In this document: positions 45,880 to 56,442 of the stretch, one piece after another
Layout: the number at the start of each line of letters is the position of its first letter
How positions within the stretch are numbered: the stretch's first letter is position 1
Assembly (NCBI RefSeq): GCF_001657475.1
Contig: NZ_LXEY01000020.1
Span: 1-64,000, forward strand
DNA: 64,000 bases
Reading direction: 5' to 3'
DNA from: Enteractinococcus helveticum
GTDB taxonomy: Bacteria; Actinomycetota; Actinomycetes; Actinomycetales; Micrococcaceae
The notes under the pieces: generated by a model
What the model saw: only the letters and a program-made list of their open reading frames with translations
Told to the model about the DNA's origin: nothing
The model's database searches: none
Program-made: the position numbers and the translations under genes

Positions 45880-47079
45880 ATGGCGCGCCGTCGTAAGACT
45901 TATCGATTTCCAACTATCCCGGGGCTGTCGAGCGCTGCGGGAAACGACGCCTCCCCTCCAGAACAACTTGCGACCCTGAGCTATTACAGTTTTCAACGCC
46001 GCCGACGCGACCGTGCTCGCCGGCGCGGGGATAGACCCAGAATTTTGTCGTTTACCGGATATGGTTCACCCCGCTGGGTGCGGATTTTTTCCCGGGTGCT
46101 GTTGGCCAAGCCCGAGTGGAGCGAGGCCGAGTACCTGGCCGAGATTGTGCGTGATGGGGTCCGGGGGTGGCAGAACTTTGTTTCCCCACCGATTGCCTAT
46201 GCCAAAGTCGAAGTTGAGGTCGACGGATACCGTCATGTGGTTCGGGCGGATCGTAACGGGGTTGTTGATGTGCGGATTCCGTGCGAATTGGCGCCCGGCT
46301 GGGCCACGGTGACCCTGCACGTTGACGGTGGGGAATCCAGCAGCCAAGACGTGTTGATCATTAGTGACGAAGCTGAGCGCGCCGTCGTTTGCGACGTCGA
46401 TGACACCGTCTGGGTTACGGCACTGCCGCGCCCACTGACAGCTGCCTGGAACTCCTTTTTGCTCGATGAGCACGCCCGACGCCCGGTGGCCGGCATGCCC
46501 GTAATGCTCAACCGGCTGGCAGAACAGGACGGCGGCACGCCGATCTTTTATGTTTCCACCGGGCCCTGGAATGTCGCTCATACGCTGACCCGTTTTATGA
46601 CCCGGCACCTGTTTCCGCTCGGGCCGATGTTATTGACGTCGTGGGGCCCAACCGAGGATCGGTGGTTCCGCTCCGGCATGGCGCATAAGGTCAGTGCCCT
46701 GGCCCGCTTGGCCACGGATTTTCCGCAGTTGACGTGGTCATTAATCGGCGACGACGGCCAACACGATCCCGAAATTTATACGCACTTTGCCCACCATCAT
46801 CCGGGGAGGGTCAACGGGATTGCCATCCGGCAACTCTCGGCAACCGAAGCGCTGCTGGCCGGTGGGCGGGCCGAAGAAACCCAACGCGCCACCGATGGCG
46901 TGCCCTGGGCCTATGGTCCCGATGGGGCCGCTCTGTCCTTCCAATTGGAAAACTTTGGCATTCTTGCCCCACGCATCAACCCGCCGTTGGCTTGGCCGCA
47001 GTCGGTAACCGCACAAGAACAGATCACGGTGGCAGAATTGCGCGCCGATTACCCACAATTTACTCAAGACAACCCGTAA
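45880..47079 (+). CDS. App1-like phosphatidate phosphatase-family protein (DUF2183)
   Basis: The 399-aa product begins with a basic Arg-rich region, followed by a beta-rich domain and a C-terminal HAD-like App1 catalytic domain. VVCDVDDTVWVTALPRP (about residue 170) carries the DxDxT nucleophile pair, then IFYVSTGPWNV and WSLIGDDGQHDPEIYT. Yeast App1 hydrolyses phosphatidate. Bacterial members are uncharacterised but frequent in actinobacteria. It may be cotranscribed with the thioesterase 18 bases downstream. Confidence 0.88.
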   Translation: MARRRKTYRFPTIPGLSSAAGNDASPPEQLATLSYYSFQRRRRDRARRRGDRPRILSFTGYGSPRWVRIFSRVLLAKPEWSEAEYLAEIVRDGVRGWQNFVSPPIAYAKVEVEVDGYRHVVRADRNGVVDVRIPCELAPGWATVTLHVDGGESSSQDVLIISDEAERAVVCDVDDTVWVTALPRPLTAAWNSFLLDEHARRPVAGMPVMLNRLAEQDGGTPIFYVSTGPWNVAHTLTRFMTRHLFPLGPMLLTSWGPTEDRWFRSGMAHKVSALARLATDFPQLTWSLIGDDGQHDPEIYTHFAHHHPGRVNGIAIRQLSATEALLAGGRAEETQRATDGVPWAYGPDGAALSFQLENFGILAPRINPPLAWPQSVTAQEQITVAELRADYPQFTQDNP

Positions 47080-47096
47080 GACACAGGAGCACAAGC

Positions 47097-47531
47097 ATGA
47101 CCGTCGTAGAGATTCCCTTGCGCTGGGGCGATATGGACGCCTACGGGCACATCAATAACGTCCAAATTGTGCGGTTGATGGAGGAAGCTCGCGTCATGGT
47201 TTTCGGGATTCCCTCCGGCACCGGGCACCTGGATGACACCAGCCCGCAGCCGCTCATCAACCTGTTGGCGGGAGTTGAAGACGGTGTGATGACGCTGATC
47301 TCGGACCACACTGTAAAATACCGCCGCCAGCTGCCATACCGCGGCACCCCGATCCGGGTGGAAGTCGGCGTGGCCAAGGTCAAAGGGGCCTCGGTGGAGA
47401 TTTATTATCGGTTCTATGACGACGACGCCGTGGCGGTCCAAGCGACCTCGACCATGGTGTTCGTCAACCAGCACACCGGCATGCCCGTGCGACTCAACGA
47501 ACACCAGCGCGCTGCGCTGGCAAACCATTAG
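47097..47531 (+). CDS. Acyl-CoA thioesterase (hotdog fold)
   Basis: The 144-aa protein is a 4HBT-type hotdog thioesterase. RWGDMDAYGHINNVQIVRLMEEARV contains the catalytic Asp (WGDMDAYGHINN) of the 4-hydroxybenzoyl-CoA/YbgC-like family, and YRRQLPYRGTPIRVEVGV follows. The frame extends upstream to 46734 inside the App1 gene, but ATG at 47097 has CAGGAGC at the right distance and is the family start. It ends convergent to the DedA gene. Confidence 0.9.
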   Translation: MTVVEIPLRWGDMDAYGHINNVQIVRLMEEARVMVFGIPSGTGHLDDTSPQPLINLLAGVEDGVMTLISDHTVKYRRQLPYRGTPIRVEVGVAKVKGASVEIYYRFYDDDAVAVQATSTMVFVNQHTGMPVRLNEHQRAALANH

Positions 47532-47553
47532 CACAGACCGTGCGCCGCCAGGC

Positions 47554-48210
47554 TTACTCCGGGTCGGAGGCTTTGAGTTCGGTGCGCCGTTGGCGGCGCT
47601 GCAGCAACCAGTCGATGCTCAGCCCGAAAACGATCCCAAGGCACACCCCGACAACCATGGCCAGCAGGGTGCTGTCCGGTAACACATAACTGGCTAGGAT
47701 ACCCATCAGCCCCGCAACACTGGCCCACAGCCCCCCGGCACATGCCGCAATGGGCAAAAACCGCCGCAGTGGAAACCCTGTCGCCCCGGCCGTCATGTTC
47801 ACCACGATCCGGCCCACCGGAATGAACCGCCCGGTCAGCAGAAACGTACTACCGCGCCTGTCAAAAGCACGTTGGGTGGCGCGAAATGCGGCCTGGCCGG
47901 TGGCCCCGCGCACCCCGGGCATACGCTGCACCGGGACCTTGGAGCCAATGCTGTAGGCAAGGCAGTCCCCGCTCAACCCGCCCAGCGCCGCGGCCGCGAT
48001 AACTAAGACAATAAAACCACCGGAGGCCCCGCTGGCCAGCGCCATAACCGTGGCCGCCGTGACGAATGAGTCACTGGGGACAATCGGAAACACCGCATCG
48101 ACACAGCAAAACACAAACACCACCAGGATCAACCACCAGGAGGCTCCGAGCTCGACCATCGCGGCCTCTATGTCGCCAGAAAAATCGCCGATCCAATTCA
48201 GCGCTTCCAT
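47554..48210 (-). CDS. DedA-family membrane protein
   Basis: The 218-aa protein has the VTT/SNARE-associated (DedA) domain with helices at about 22-45, 55-85, 140-165 and 180-205. The conserved parts are VFCCVDAVFPIVPSDSFVTAA, the small-residue stretch AAALGGLSGDCLAYSIG, and FLLTGRFIPVGRIVVNMTAGATGFPLRRFL. DedA proteins act as lipid scramblases/undecaprenyl or polyprenyl phosphate carriers. Convergent with the thioesterase. Confidence 0.9.
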   Translation of the reverse strand: MEALNWIGDFSGDIEAAMVELGASWWLILVVFVFCCVDAVFPIVPSDSFVTAATVMALASGASGGFIVLVIAAAALGGLSGDCLAYSIGSKVPVQRMPGVRGATGQAAFRATQRAFDRRGSTFLLTGRFIPVGRIVVNMTAGATGFPLRRFLPIAACAGGLWASVAGLMGILASYVLPDSTLLAMVVGVCLGIVFGLSIDWLLQRRQRRTELKASDPE

Positions 48211-48304
48211 GATGGGTTCCTATAATCCCCGACGACGAACCGGCGTCCCGCCGAGCATCGGAATACTACGGTGCTGTCCCTAGCCGGCGCCGGGGCAGCA
48301 CCGG

Positions 48305-49732
<1,428 letters not shown>

Positions 49733-49867
49733 TCAGCAATAATCTTAGGGGAAAACCGCTGTCAGTGCTGCAACGTTGCACAAAATATTGCAAGTGACTA
49801 TCACAGTCAGGTGCCACGTCGTGCCAATAAGCCACTGCAGGCCCAACTAATGGCACGATAGGAGATA

Positions 49868-51145
49868 ATGACCAACACACCACCAGAACCAAAATCTTTC
49901 CCAATGCCGTTGTGGTTACAAGGCATCGTGGAAGCGCTGGCCGCTGCCTTCATAGGAGCGGCCATCATCGTGGTGCCCTTGGCCATCATGTGGATCACCG
50001 GAGCCTTTGCCTCCATGCCGTTAGGCGATGCCGGTGCCATCGGCGCCTACATGTGGTTCTCCAGTTTTGGGGTGCCCCTAGATTTGGTCAGTGTCGATAC
50101 TCAAGACCCCGTGGGGACCTGGTGGTTCATCCCATTGGGCTTATTATTGGTCTGGGTATTGCTCGCACGCCGGGTCGGCGCCCGGTTAGCCAAAGCCTCC
50201 CAACTGCGCACCCTGTGGCAGCCCACGCTCGGGGCCATTGCGGCGTTTACGTTTTTTGTGTGGGGGACCAACACACTGGTCAGTCTTGACGCCGTCGTGC
50301 TCAATGCCACCTTGGCGGTGACGATCCCCGCGGTGGTTTTTGTACTTGGCTATGCGTGGGGTGCGCTGGGATATTTCCGTATCCCGCTGCGCGAATATAT
50401 CGGTGGGCGGGTTGATCGGTTATCGGATGCCGCCCGAAATTTCTGGCACTATTTGTGGGCGCTGATCCGTGCCGCCACGATCGCGGTGGCCGGTGCCTGG
50501 GCCATCGCCTCGATTGTGCTCTCGGTACAAATTGGCATGCACTGGGCTGAGGTCACCGATGTGTATCAGCGCTTGGACGCCGGCATTTTTGGCGGATTCG
50601 TCATCACCGTGCTGCAAATTTTGGTGCTGCCCAATGTCGCAGCCTGGACCCTGAGTTACCTGACCGGCGCAGGCTTTCGGATCGGCACCCTTGAAGTCTC
50701 TCCGGCCGGAACTCTGCCCGGTGAACAACCGGCACTGCCAATCTTTTCGGCCATCCCCACCCAACAGGCACTGCAGGAACACTGGTGGCTGCTGTTGTTA
50801 CTCTTGCTGGCGGGCATTCTGGCCGGTTGGTGGTTCTTTGGGGCCGGTGAAAACCACCTGGAGGACTTCATCGTCGCAAAAATTCCAAACCCCCCCACCG
50901 CCATTACCGTTGGCGTGCTGCTGACCGGTGTGTGCATCGGGGTGAGTGCAGGCGTGTTGTGTTTGGGCATCATGGCGATCTCGGGTGGCTCCTGGGCAAT
51001 TGGCACATTAACTGCTATCGGGGCCCCACCACTGCTGGCCGCCGGACTTTTTGCCGCGCACATTGGTATTGGCTCGGCCCTTGGCTACGCCATGGCCCCA
51101 CTGCGCCACGGGGCGTTCCGCTGGGCAAAACCCGCCAAAGATTAA
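49868..51145 (+). CDS. perM: PerM-like membrane protein (DUF6350)
   Basis: The 425-aa protein has about nine to ten hydrophobic helices and matches the actinobacterial DUF6350 family that includes mycobacterial PerM (Rv0955), a membrane protein linked to cell division. The assignment rests on the helix layout and on synteny: perM is followed by purN and purH as in mycobacteria. Start is ATG with AGGAG upstream. Confidence 0.8.
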   Translation: MTNTPPEPKSFPMPLWLQGIVEALAAAFIGAAIIVVPLAIMWITGAFASMPLGDAGAIGAYMWFSSFGVPLDLVSVDTQDPVGTWWFIPLGLLLVWVLLARRVGARLAKASQLRTLWQPTLGAIAAFTFFVWGTNTLVSLDAVVLNATLAVTIPAVVFVLGYAWGALGYFRIPLREYIGGRVDRLSDAARNFWHYLWALIRAATIAVAGAWAIASIVLSVQIGMHWAEVTDVYQRLDAGIFGGFVITVLQILVLPNVAAWTLSYLTGAGFRIGTLEVSPAGTLPGEQPALPIFSAIPTQQALQEHWWLLLLLLLAGILAGWWFFGAGENHLEDFIVAKIPNPPTAITVGVLLTGVCIGVSAGVLCLGIMAISGGSWAIGTLTAIGAPPLLAAGLFAAHIGIGSALGYAMAPLRHGAFRWAKPAKD

Positions 51146-51519
51146 TCCCACAGACTCGTCATATAGTCGGCATCGCAGCGCGCATAGGCTGTTTCGGTCA
51201 GCGCTTCGGCCAGGCAGTGCTCATAGGTTGCGGTGGGTTCCCACAGGATGATTTGCGACGTGGCCACCCCGCCATAAAACAGCGCCCCCAACAGGCCCGC
51301 CGTGCCGGCCAACCACACCAACATCGTGTGCTCACCCCTGGAGGCCAGCCGGAAGATCCGCACCGAGGCGACCACCGCGGCCAGCGCAAAGACCGGGGCA
51401 ATAACTTTATAGGGCAGCGGTAACGCCAACCCGGCATAGGTGGCCACCAGGGCGGCAACCAGCCACAAAATACCGTTGGCAATCTGACGCCGCTTGGTTG
51501 GGGTTTGACGCTGACTCAC
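51142..51519 (-). CDS. Small membrane protein between perM and purN
   Basis: This 125-aa protein of unknown family has hydrophobic stretches at about 14-32 (GILWLVAALVATYAGLALPL), 36-55 (VIAPVFALAAVVASVRI) and 66-90 (TMLVWLAGTAGLLGALFYGGVA), and a Cys-containing, hydrophilic C-terminus. GTG at 51519 is chosen because AGGAAGG precedes it; the frame begins nine codons earlier with a TTG-like start. It lies on the opposite strand inside the perM-purNH cluster and overlaps the end of perM by four bases. Confidence 0.55.
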   Translation of the reverse strand: MSQRQTPTKRRQIANGILWLVAALVATYAGLALPLPYKVIAPVFALAAVVASVRIFRLASRGEHTMLVWLAGTAGLLGALFYGGVATSQIILWEPTATYEHCLAEALTETAYARCDADYMTSLWD

Positions 51520-51595
51520 AATAAGGCTGCCTTCCTGACACAACATGGACGACCAATCACCTCAGTGTAGCGATTGATTCCCTACACTAAGACGT

Positions 51596-52201
51596 ATGCG
51601 CTTGGTCGTTTTACTCTCCGGTTCCGGATCAAATTTTCAAATCATCATCGATGCCGTTGCTGCAGGCCAGCTCGACGTCGACATTGTCGCCGCAGGCTCC
51701 GACGTCGCCGATGCCTACGGGCTGGCTCGGGCCGAAACAGCCGGGATCGAAACCTTCGTCGTCGACTACACAGCCTATGACTCTCGGGCGGCCTGGACGA
51801 TGGCACTGGCGGAGCACGTCGCGGCCTACCAGCCAGACATTGTGTTGTCATCGGGGCTGATGCGCATTGTGGGTGAGGAGTTCATCACCCGGTTTGCCGG
51901 GCGGTTCATCAATACACACCCGGCCCTGTTGCCGTCATTTCCAGGAGCCCACGCGGTGGCTGATGCGCTGGATGCCGGTGTGGTCGTTACCGGAACAACG
52001 CTGCATATTGTCGACGCCGGGGTGGATACCGGACCGATTTTGGATCAGCGCTCCGTGGCCATCTCGCCCGACGACGACGAGGCAAGCCTGCACGAAAAAA
52101 TTAAGGTCGCCGAACGTCAGATGCTGCTGGAGAATCTGGCGCGCCTGGCCGCGGGCACCACGCCTGAACAACTCATCCGGCCGTATGCTAAACCGCGCTA
52201 G
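51596..52201 (+). CDS. purN: Phosphoribosylglycinamide formyltransferase
   Basis: The 201-aa enzyme adds a formyl group to GAR with N10-formyl-tetrahydrofolate, the third step of purine synthesis. The fold shows MRLVVLLSGSGSNFQIIIDA at the N-terminus (GAR-binding), RFINTHPALLPSFPGAHAVADALDAG with the catalytic Asn/His, and VDTGPILDQ with the catalytic Asp. It is 64 bases upstream of purH on the same strand. Confidence 0.96.
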   Translation: MRLVVLLSGSGSNFQIIIDAVAAGQLDVDIVAAGSDVADAYGLARAETAGIETFVVDYTAYDSRAAWTMALAEHVAAYQPDIVLSSGLMRIVGEEFITRFAGRFINTHPALLPSFPGAHAVADALDAGVVVTGTTLHIVDAGVDTGPILDQRSVAISPDDDEASLHEKIKVAERQMLLENLARLAAGTTPEQLIRPYAKPR

Positions 52202-52265
52202 AATGACGCGAGGAGACTTCACCGGTTGCCGGTGAGAAACACAACCTGCCAAAGGAGCACCCTAA

Positions 52266-53930
52266 GTGACCATCCAGCTGGATCAAATCCCGGTAAAGCG
52301 CGCCCTCGTGTCGGTCTACGATAAGACCGGACTGGCCGAATTGGCCCAAGGGCTGGCCTCAGCCGGGGTCGAAATCGTCTCGACCGGCTCAACTGCTGCA
52401 ATGATCCAGGCCGCCGGTGTACCAGTCACCGAGGTTGCACAAGTCACCGGGTTCCCAGAAGTGCTGGGCGGGCGTGTCAAAACACTGCACCCCTTTATTC
52501 ACTCGGGCATCCTGGCCGATAAGAACGTGGACGATCATATGGCTCAGTTGGCCGAACACGATATCGCCCCGTTTGATCTGGTCGTGGTCAACCTGTATCC
52601 GTTTGTTCAAACCGTTGCATCGGGAGCCACCCAGCCGGAAGTCATTGAACAAATCGATATTGGTGGCCCCACCATGGTGCGTGCTACCGCCAAAAACCAC
52701 GGCTCGGTTGCCATTGTGACCAACCCGCAGGCCTACCACGAGATTTTGACCGCCGTGGCCAATGGTGGGTTCAGCTTGGCGCAGCGCCAGCGCCTGGCCG
52801 TGGAAGCCTTTGCCCACACCGCCTCCTATGACACCGCGGTGGCCACTTGGATGGCCGAACAGTTTGATGACGCCGAACACCCCGCCTACGCCGGGCACGC
52901 GCTGGAACTGAAAGAAGCCCTGCGCTATGGCGAAAACCCGCACCAGCCGGCCGCGCTGTACACCACCGCCACGACCCCCAAACCCGGCGTCGCCCAGGCG
53001 AAACTGCTGCACGGCAAAGCGATGAGTTTCAATAATTATGTTGACGCCGATGCCGCCATCCGCGCCGCATTTACTTTCACGGATCCGGCCGTCGCCGTGA
53101 TCAAACACGCCAACCCATGCGGCCTGGCAGTGGCTTCGGCCGGTGCCCAAGACGCGATCGCCGATGCCCACGCCAAGGCACACGCCACCGACCCGGTTTC
53201 GGCCTTTGGCGGGGTGATCGCCGCGAACCGTCCGGTGTCCGCGGCCATGGCTGAGCAGGTCAAAGACATCTTCACCGAGGTCGTCGTCGCACCGGCCTTT
53301 ACTCCCGAGGCACTGGAAATTTTGACCGCGAAGAAGAATATCCGCCTGCTGCAACTCCCGGACGATTTTGCACTCGATACCAAAGAGTTCAAACAGATTT
53401 CCGGTGGCATGCTGGTCCAGGATGCTGATATGTACCAGGCGCCCGGCGACAACCCAGCACAGTGGGAACTGGTGGCCGGTGAACCCGCCGATGAAGAGAC
53501 TATGCGCGATTTGGTGTTTGCCTGGGAGGCTGTGCGCGCGCCGAAATCCAATGCGATCCTGCTAGCCGCACACCAGGCCGCCGTTGGCATTGGGATGGGC
53601 CAGGTCAACCGCCTGGACTCGTGCCGATTGGCCATTGAACGCGCCAACACCTTAGGTGCCGCCTCAACCGGTGCCCAAGAGGTCTCGGCCCCCGGCGGTG
53701 CAGAAAACGTTGACGGCGCCGGCGCGCCAGACCGCGCGACCGGTTCGGTTGCCGCTTCGGATGCGTTCTTCCCATTCGCCGACGGACTGCAGATCCTGAT
53801 CGACGCCGGAGTGCGCGCCGTCGTCCAACCGGGTGGATCCATGCGTGACGACCAGGTCATCGAAGCCGCCAACGCCGCGGGCATCACCATGTATCTCACG
53901 GGTGGAGCACGCCACTTCTACCACGGATAA
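52266..53930 (+). CDS. purH: Bifunctional AICAR formyltransferase/IMP cyclohydrolase
   Basis: The 554-aa enzyme performs the last two steps of IMP synthesis. The N-terminal IMP cyclohydrolase (MGS-like) domain shows [25 protein letters not shown] and [17 protein letters not shown]. The AICAR transformylase domain contains [13 protein letters not shown] and the C-terminal [16 protein letters not shown]. Close to residue 470 there is an insertion of about 25 residues rich in Gly/Ala ([11 protein letters not shown]...APDRATG) before that last motif, not present in most PurH. Start is GTG with AAAGGAGCA upstream. Confidence 0.95.
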   Translation: MTIQLDQIPVKRALVSVYDKTGLAELAQGLASAGVEIVSTGSTAAMIQAAGVPVTEVAQVTGFPEVLGGRVKTLHPFIHSGILADKNVDDHMAQLAEHDIAPFDLVVVNLYPFVQTVASGATQPEVIEQIDIGGPTMVRATAKNHGSVAIVTNPQAYHEILTAVANGGFSLAQRQRLAVEAFAHTASYDTAVATWMAEQFDDAEHPAYAGHALELKEALRYGENPHQPAALYTTATTPKPGVAQAKLLHGKAMSFNNYVDADAAIRAAFTFTDPAVAVIKHANPCGLAVASAGAQDAIADAHAKAHATDPVSAFGGVIAANRPVSAAMAEQVKDIFTEVVVAPAFTPEALEILTAKKNIRLLQLPDDFALDTKEFKQISGGMLVQDADMYQAPGDNPAQWELVAGEPADEETMRDLVFAWEAVRAPKSNAILLAAHQAAVGIGMGQVNRLDSCRLAIERANTLGAASTGAQEVSAPGGAENVDGAGAPDRATGSVAASDAFFPFADGLQILIDAGVRAVVQPGGSMRDDQVIEAANAAGITMYLTGGARHFYHG

Positions 53931-53971
53931 ACACCATACCGACCTTTTCGCCCACAACCTCAGGGGGACGC

Positions 53972-55345
53972 ATGTCAGATCCCAAGCCGCAGGAAACCAC
54001 GCTTGCCGAGCTGGAGGACGAGCTCTGGGATCTGTTGCGCGATAAAGAATACGCCGACGCAGCGGAGCTATTGCGCGACATGAGAGTGGCTGAAGTGGAG
54101 CGCGTGCTTGACCGCACCCCGCCCGGGCTGATGCCGGTGGCGTTCCGCCTGCTAGATAAAGATGTTGCCGTGGAAGTGTTCGGCAACATGGAGCCCTCGT
54201 TGCAGTCGGATCTGATCGATGGGCTGGCCGATGAGCACACTCGTGATTTGTTCTCGAAGTTGCAGTCGTCCACCCAGGCCCGACTGCTCGATGAGGTCCC
54301 AGCTGAGGTAGCCCAGCGACTGCTGGCCAGCCTTGGCCCAGCGGAACGCGATGCTGCCGCCAAAATTCTGGGCTACCCGGAAGACTCGGTGGGACGGCGA
54401 ATGTCGGTGGTGCCACAAGAACTGACACCCGACATGTCGGCGGCCACCGCATTGAACATTATTCGTGATGTGACCGTGCCCGCCGCCGATGTGGACAACT
54501 TGAGCGTGCTGCCGGTGGGGTCTTCGACCCACAAGGTGCTGGGCCTGGTGCACCTGCCGCGCCTGGTGCGGGCCGAACCCGATGAGCTGATTGAAGACAT
54601 CATGGAGCCCACCGAAACGGTATCGGTGCATGACGACGTCGAAGAAGCCGCCCGTACAGTCGTCCACGACCGCGTCCAAGCACTGCCGGTGGTGGACGAC
54701 GCCGAGCGGCTCATCGGGATGCTCACGGTTGCCGACGCCCAGTTGGTGCTGGAAGAGGAAGAATCTGAAGACACGCTCCGCTCCGGCGGTGCGGAACCCC
54801 TCGGGCAGCCGTACCTTTCAACGTCGGTCATGCAGCTGGTCAAATCCCGCATGGTCTGGTTGTTGGTGTTGGGGATCGGCGCGATTTTGACCGTGCAGGT
54901 GCTGGGGTATTTTGAAGACACCCTGGCCGCGATGGTCGTGCTCACATTGTTTGTCCCGTTGCTGACCGGTACCGGCGGAAACACCGGCAACCAGGCGGCC
55001 ACCACGGTCACGCGCGCGATCGCGCTGTCCCAGGTGACCACCCGAGACTTGGTCCGAGTTGTCGGACGCGAAGCACTCGTGGGGCTCACGCTGGGGGTGG
55101 TGCTCGGGGCAATCGGATTTCTTGGCACCTCGTTAGTGTGGGACCTGGGGATCGGCGCGGTCATTGGTACCACGCTCGTCGTCATCTGTACGCTGGCGGC
55201 CTCCGTCGGGTCCGTCATGCCACTGATTGCCTCCAAGATCGGCGTCGACCCGGCGGTGTTTTCCAACCCGTTTATCTCCACGGTCGTCGACGCCCTAGGC
55301 CTGATCGTGTATTTCCTCATCGCTAAGACCATCCTGGGCATTTAG
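53972..55345 (+). CDS. mgtE: Magnesium transporter MgtE
   Basis: The 457-aa channel has an N-terminal helical MgtE domain (residues 10-125), two CBS domains (about 135-265) with the Mg2+-sensing acidic surface, and five C-terminal membrane helices containing GNTGNQAATTVTRAIAL (about 340-356), the pore region. It is a dimeric, Mg2+-gated channel. AGGGGGACGC precedes the ATG. It follows purH by 40 bases, so read-through is possible. Confidence 0.95.
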   Translation: MSDPKPQETTLAELEDELWDLLRDKEYADAAELLRDMRVAEVERVLDRTPPGLMPVAFRLLDKDVAVEVFGNMEPSLQSDLIDGLADEHTRDLFSKLQSSTQARLLDEVPAEVAQRLLASLGPAERDAAAKILGYPEDSVGRRMSVVPQELTPDMSAATALNIIRDVTVPAADVDNLSVLPVGSSTHKVLGLVHLPRLVRAEPDELIEDIMEPTETVSVHDDVEEAARTVVHDRVQALPVVDDAERLIGMLTVADAQLVLEEEESEDTLRSGGAEPLGQPYLSTSVMQLVKSRMVWLLVLGIGAILTVQVLGYFEDTLAAMVVLTLFVPLLTGTGGNTGNQAATTVTRAIALSQVTTRDLVRVVGREALVGLTLGVVLGAIGFLGTSLVWDLGIGAVIGTTLVVICTLAASVGSVMPLIASKIGVDPAVFSNPFISTVVDALGLIVYFLIAKTILGI

Positions 55346-55426
55346 GATCCGACCGAATCCGGCACCAAAGATCGGACGCCACACCGAATTCGTTTATAAG
55401 GTGAAACCCGATTGGGAGGATAACCT

Positions 55427-56269
55427 ATGCACGAATGGAACACCGCGGTTGAGCACATCGAGACTAACCTGACCGAGCCCATCCAGGTTGCCGACCTGGC
55501 ACAACTGGCCATGACGTCGGAGTATCACTTCCGGCGCATGTTCGCCACGCTGGCCGGCATGCCGATCTCGGAGTACATCCGAAACCGCAGACTCACCAAG
55601 GCAACCGCCAATCTTCTGGCCGGCGTCTCCGTGCTGGACACCGCGATTACCTATGGGTACGGCTCGGCCGATGCTTTCACCCGTGCATTCAAAATATTCC
55701 ACGGACTCACCCCAACCCAAGCGCGTGAGTCCGGTGCCATCTTGCGCTCCCAATCCCAACTGAAAATACGCATCAGCATCGAAGGGACGCACAACGTGCC
55801 ATACCGCATCATCGAAAAATCAGCATTCCACCTCGTGGGATACAACACCCAAGTGCCTATCGTCGCCCGGGGCACCAACGAGGCCATCCAGCAGTTTGAG
55901 CGAAGCCTGAACCCCACAGCACTGAAGGCCCTCCACGAGCTGTCCAACATAGAGCCGCTGGGCACGGTGAGCGCAACGGAATATTTAGATGACGACGACG
56001 CCCAGGTTATCTATTGGCACGCCGTTGCCACGACCACGCCCGACGAGTCGTTTCAAACCAAACCTATTCCAGCAGGGCAATGGGTGGTCTTTACCACGGA
56101 AGGCAAAGTTCCGGAGGCCTTCCAACAGCTCTGGGCGACAGCCGCCGCGGAGTGGTTCCCAGCCAACCCATATGAATGGGCGCCTGGACCCCAACTGTTG
56201 AAAACTCAACTCAATGCGCAAGGCAACTGCGGTCAAGCCGAACTGTGGATCCCCATTGTTCGGAAGTGA
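55427..56269 (+). CDS. AraC-family regulator with GyrI-like domain
   Basis: The 280-aa protein combines an N-terminal AraC double helix-turn-helix (residues 5-105; AVEHIETNLTEPIQVADLAQLAMTSEYHFRRMF and ITYGYGSADAFTRAFKIFHGLTP) with a C-terminal GyrI-like (effector-binding) domain (about 125-280). This Rob/SoxS-like layout usually senses small or drug-like molecules. GGGAGGATAACCT precedes the ATG. It is followed by a short palindrome at 56287-56302. Target not apparent. Confidence 0.9.
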   Translation: MHEWNTAVEHIETNLTEPIQVADLAQLAMTSEYHFRRMFATLAGMPISEYIRNRRLTKATANLLAGVSVLDTAITYGYGSADAFTRAFKIFHGLTPTQARESGAILRSQSQLKIRISIEGTHNVPYRIIEKSAFHLVGYNTQVPIVARGTNEAIQQFERSLNPTALKALHELSNIEPLGTVSATEYLDDDDAQVIYWHAVATTTPDESFQTKPIPAGQWVVFTTEGKVPEAFQQLWATAAAEWFPANPYEWAPGPQLLKTQLNAQGNCGQAELWIPIVRK

Positions 56270-56286
56270 CCCGCGCCGCCGTCAAA

Positions 56287-56302
56287 TCACACGTGCGTGT
56301 GA
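56287..56302. repeat. Short palindrome after the AraC/GyrI gene
   Basis: TCACACG-TG-CGTGTGA is a 7-bp-arm palindrome 18 bases past the stop. It may be a weak terminator or an operator. The rest of the 170-base gap shows only the upstream region of the next gene. Confidence 0.35.
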
Positions 56303-56442
56303 CGACACTCATGCAACTGAATAGTGTATGAACATTTGTCGACGCCTATGTCACCCGGTGTTTGCTTGGCTACTTTACGGTGTCGAAGGTCCGCCTGACA
56401 GCGGCTTTCTCACTTACGTATCGTAGAAAAGGGTAATTTTTG

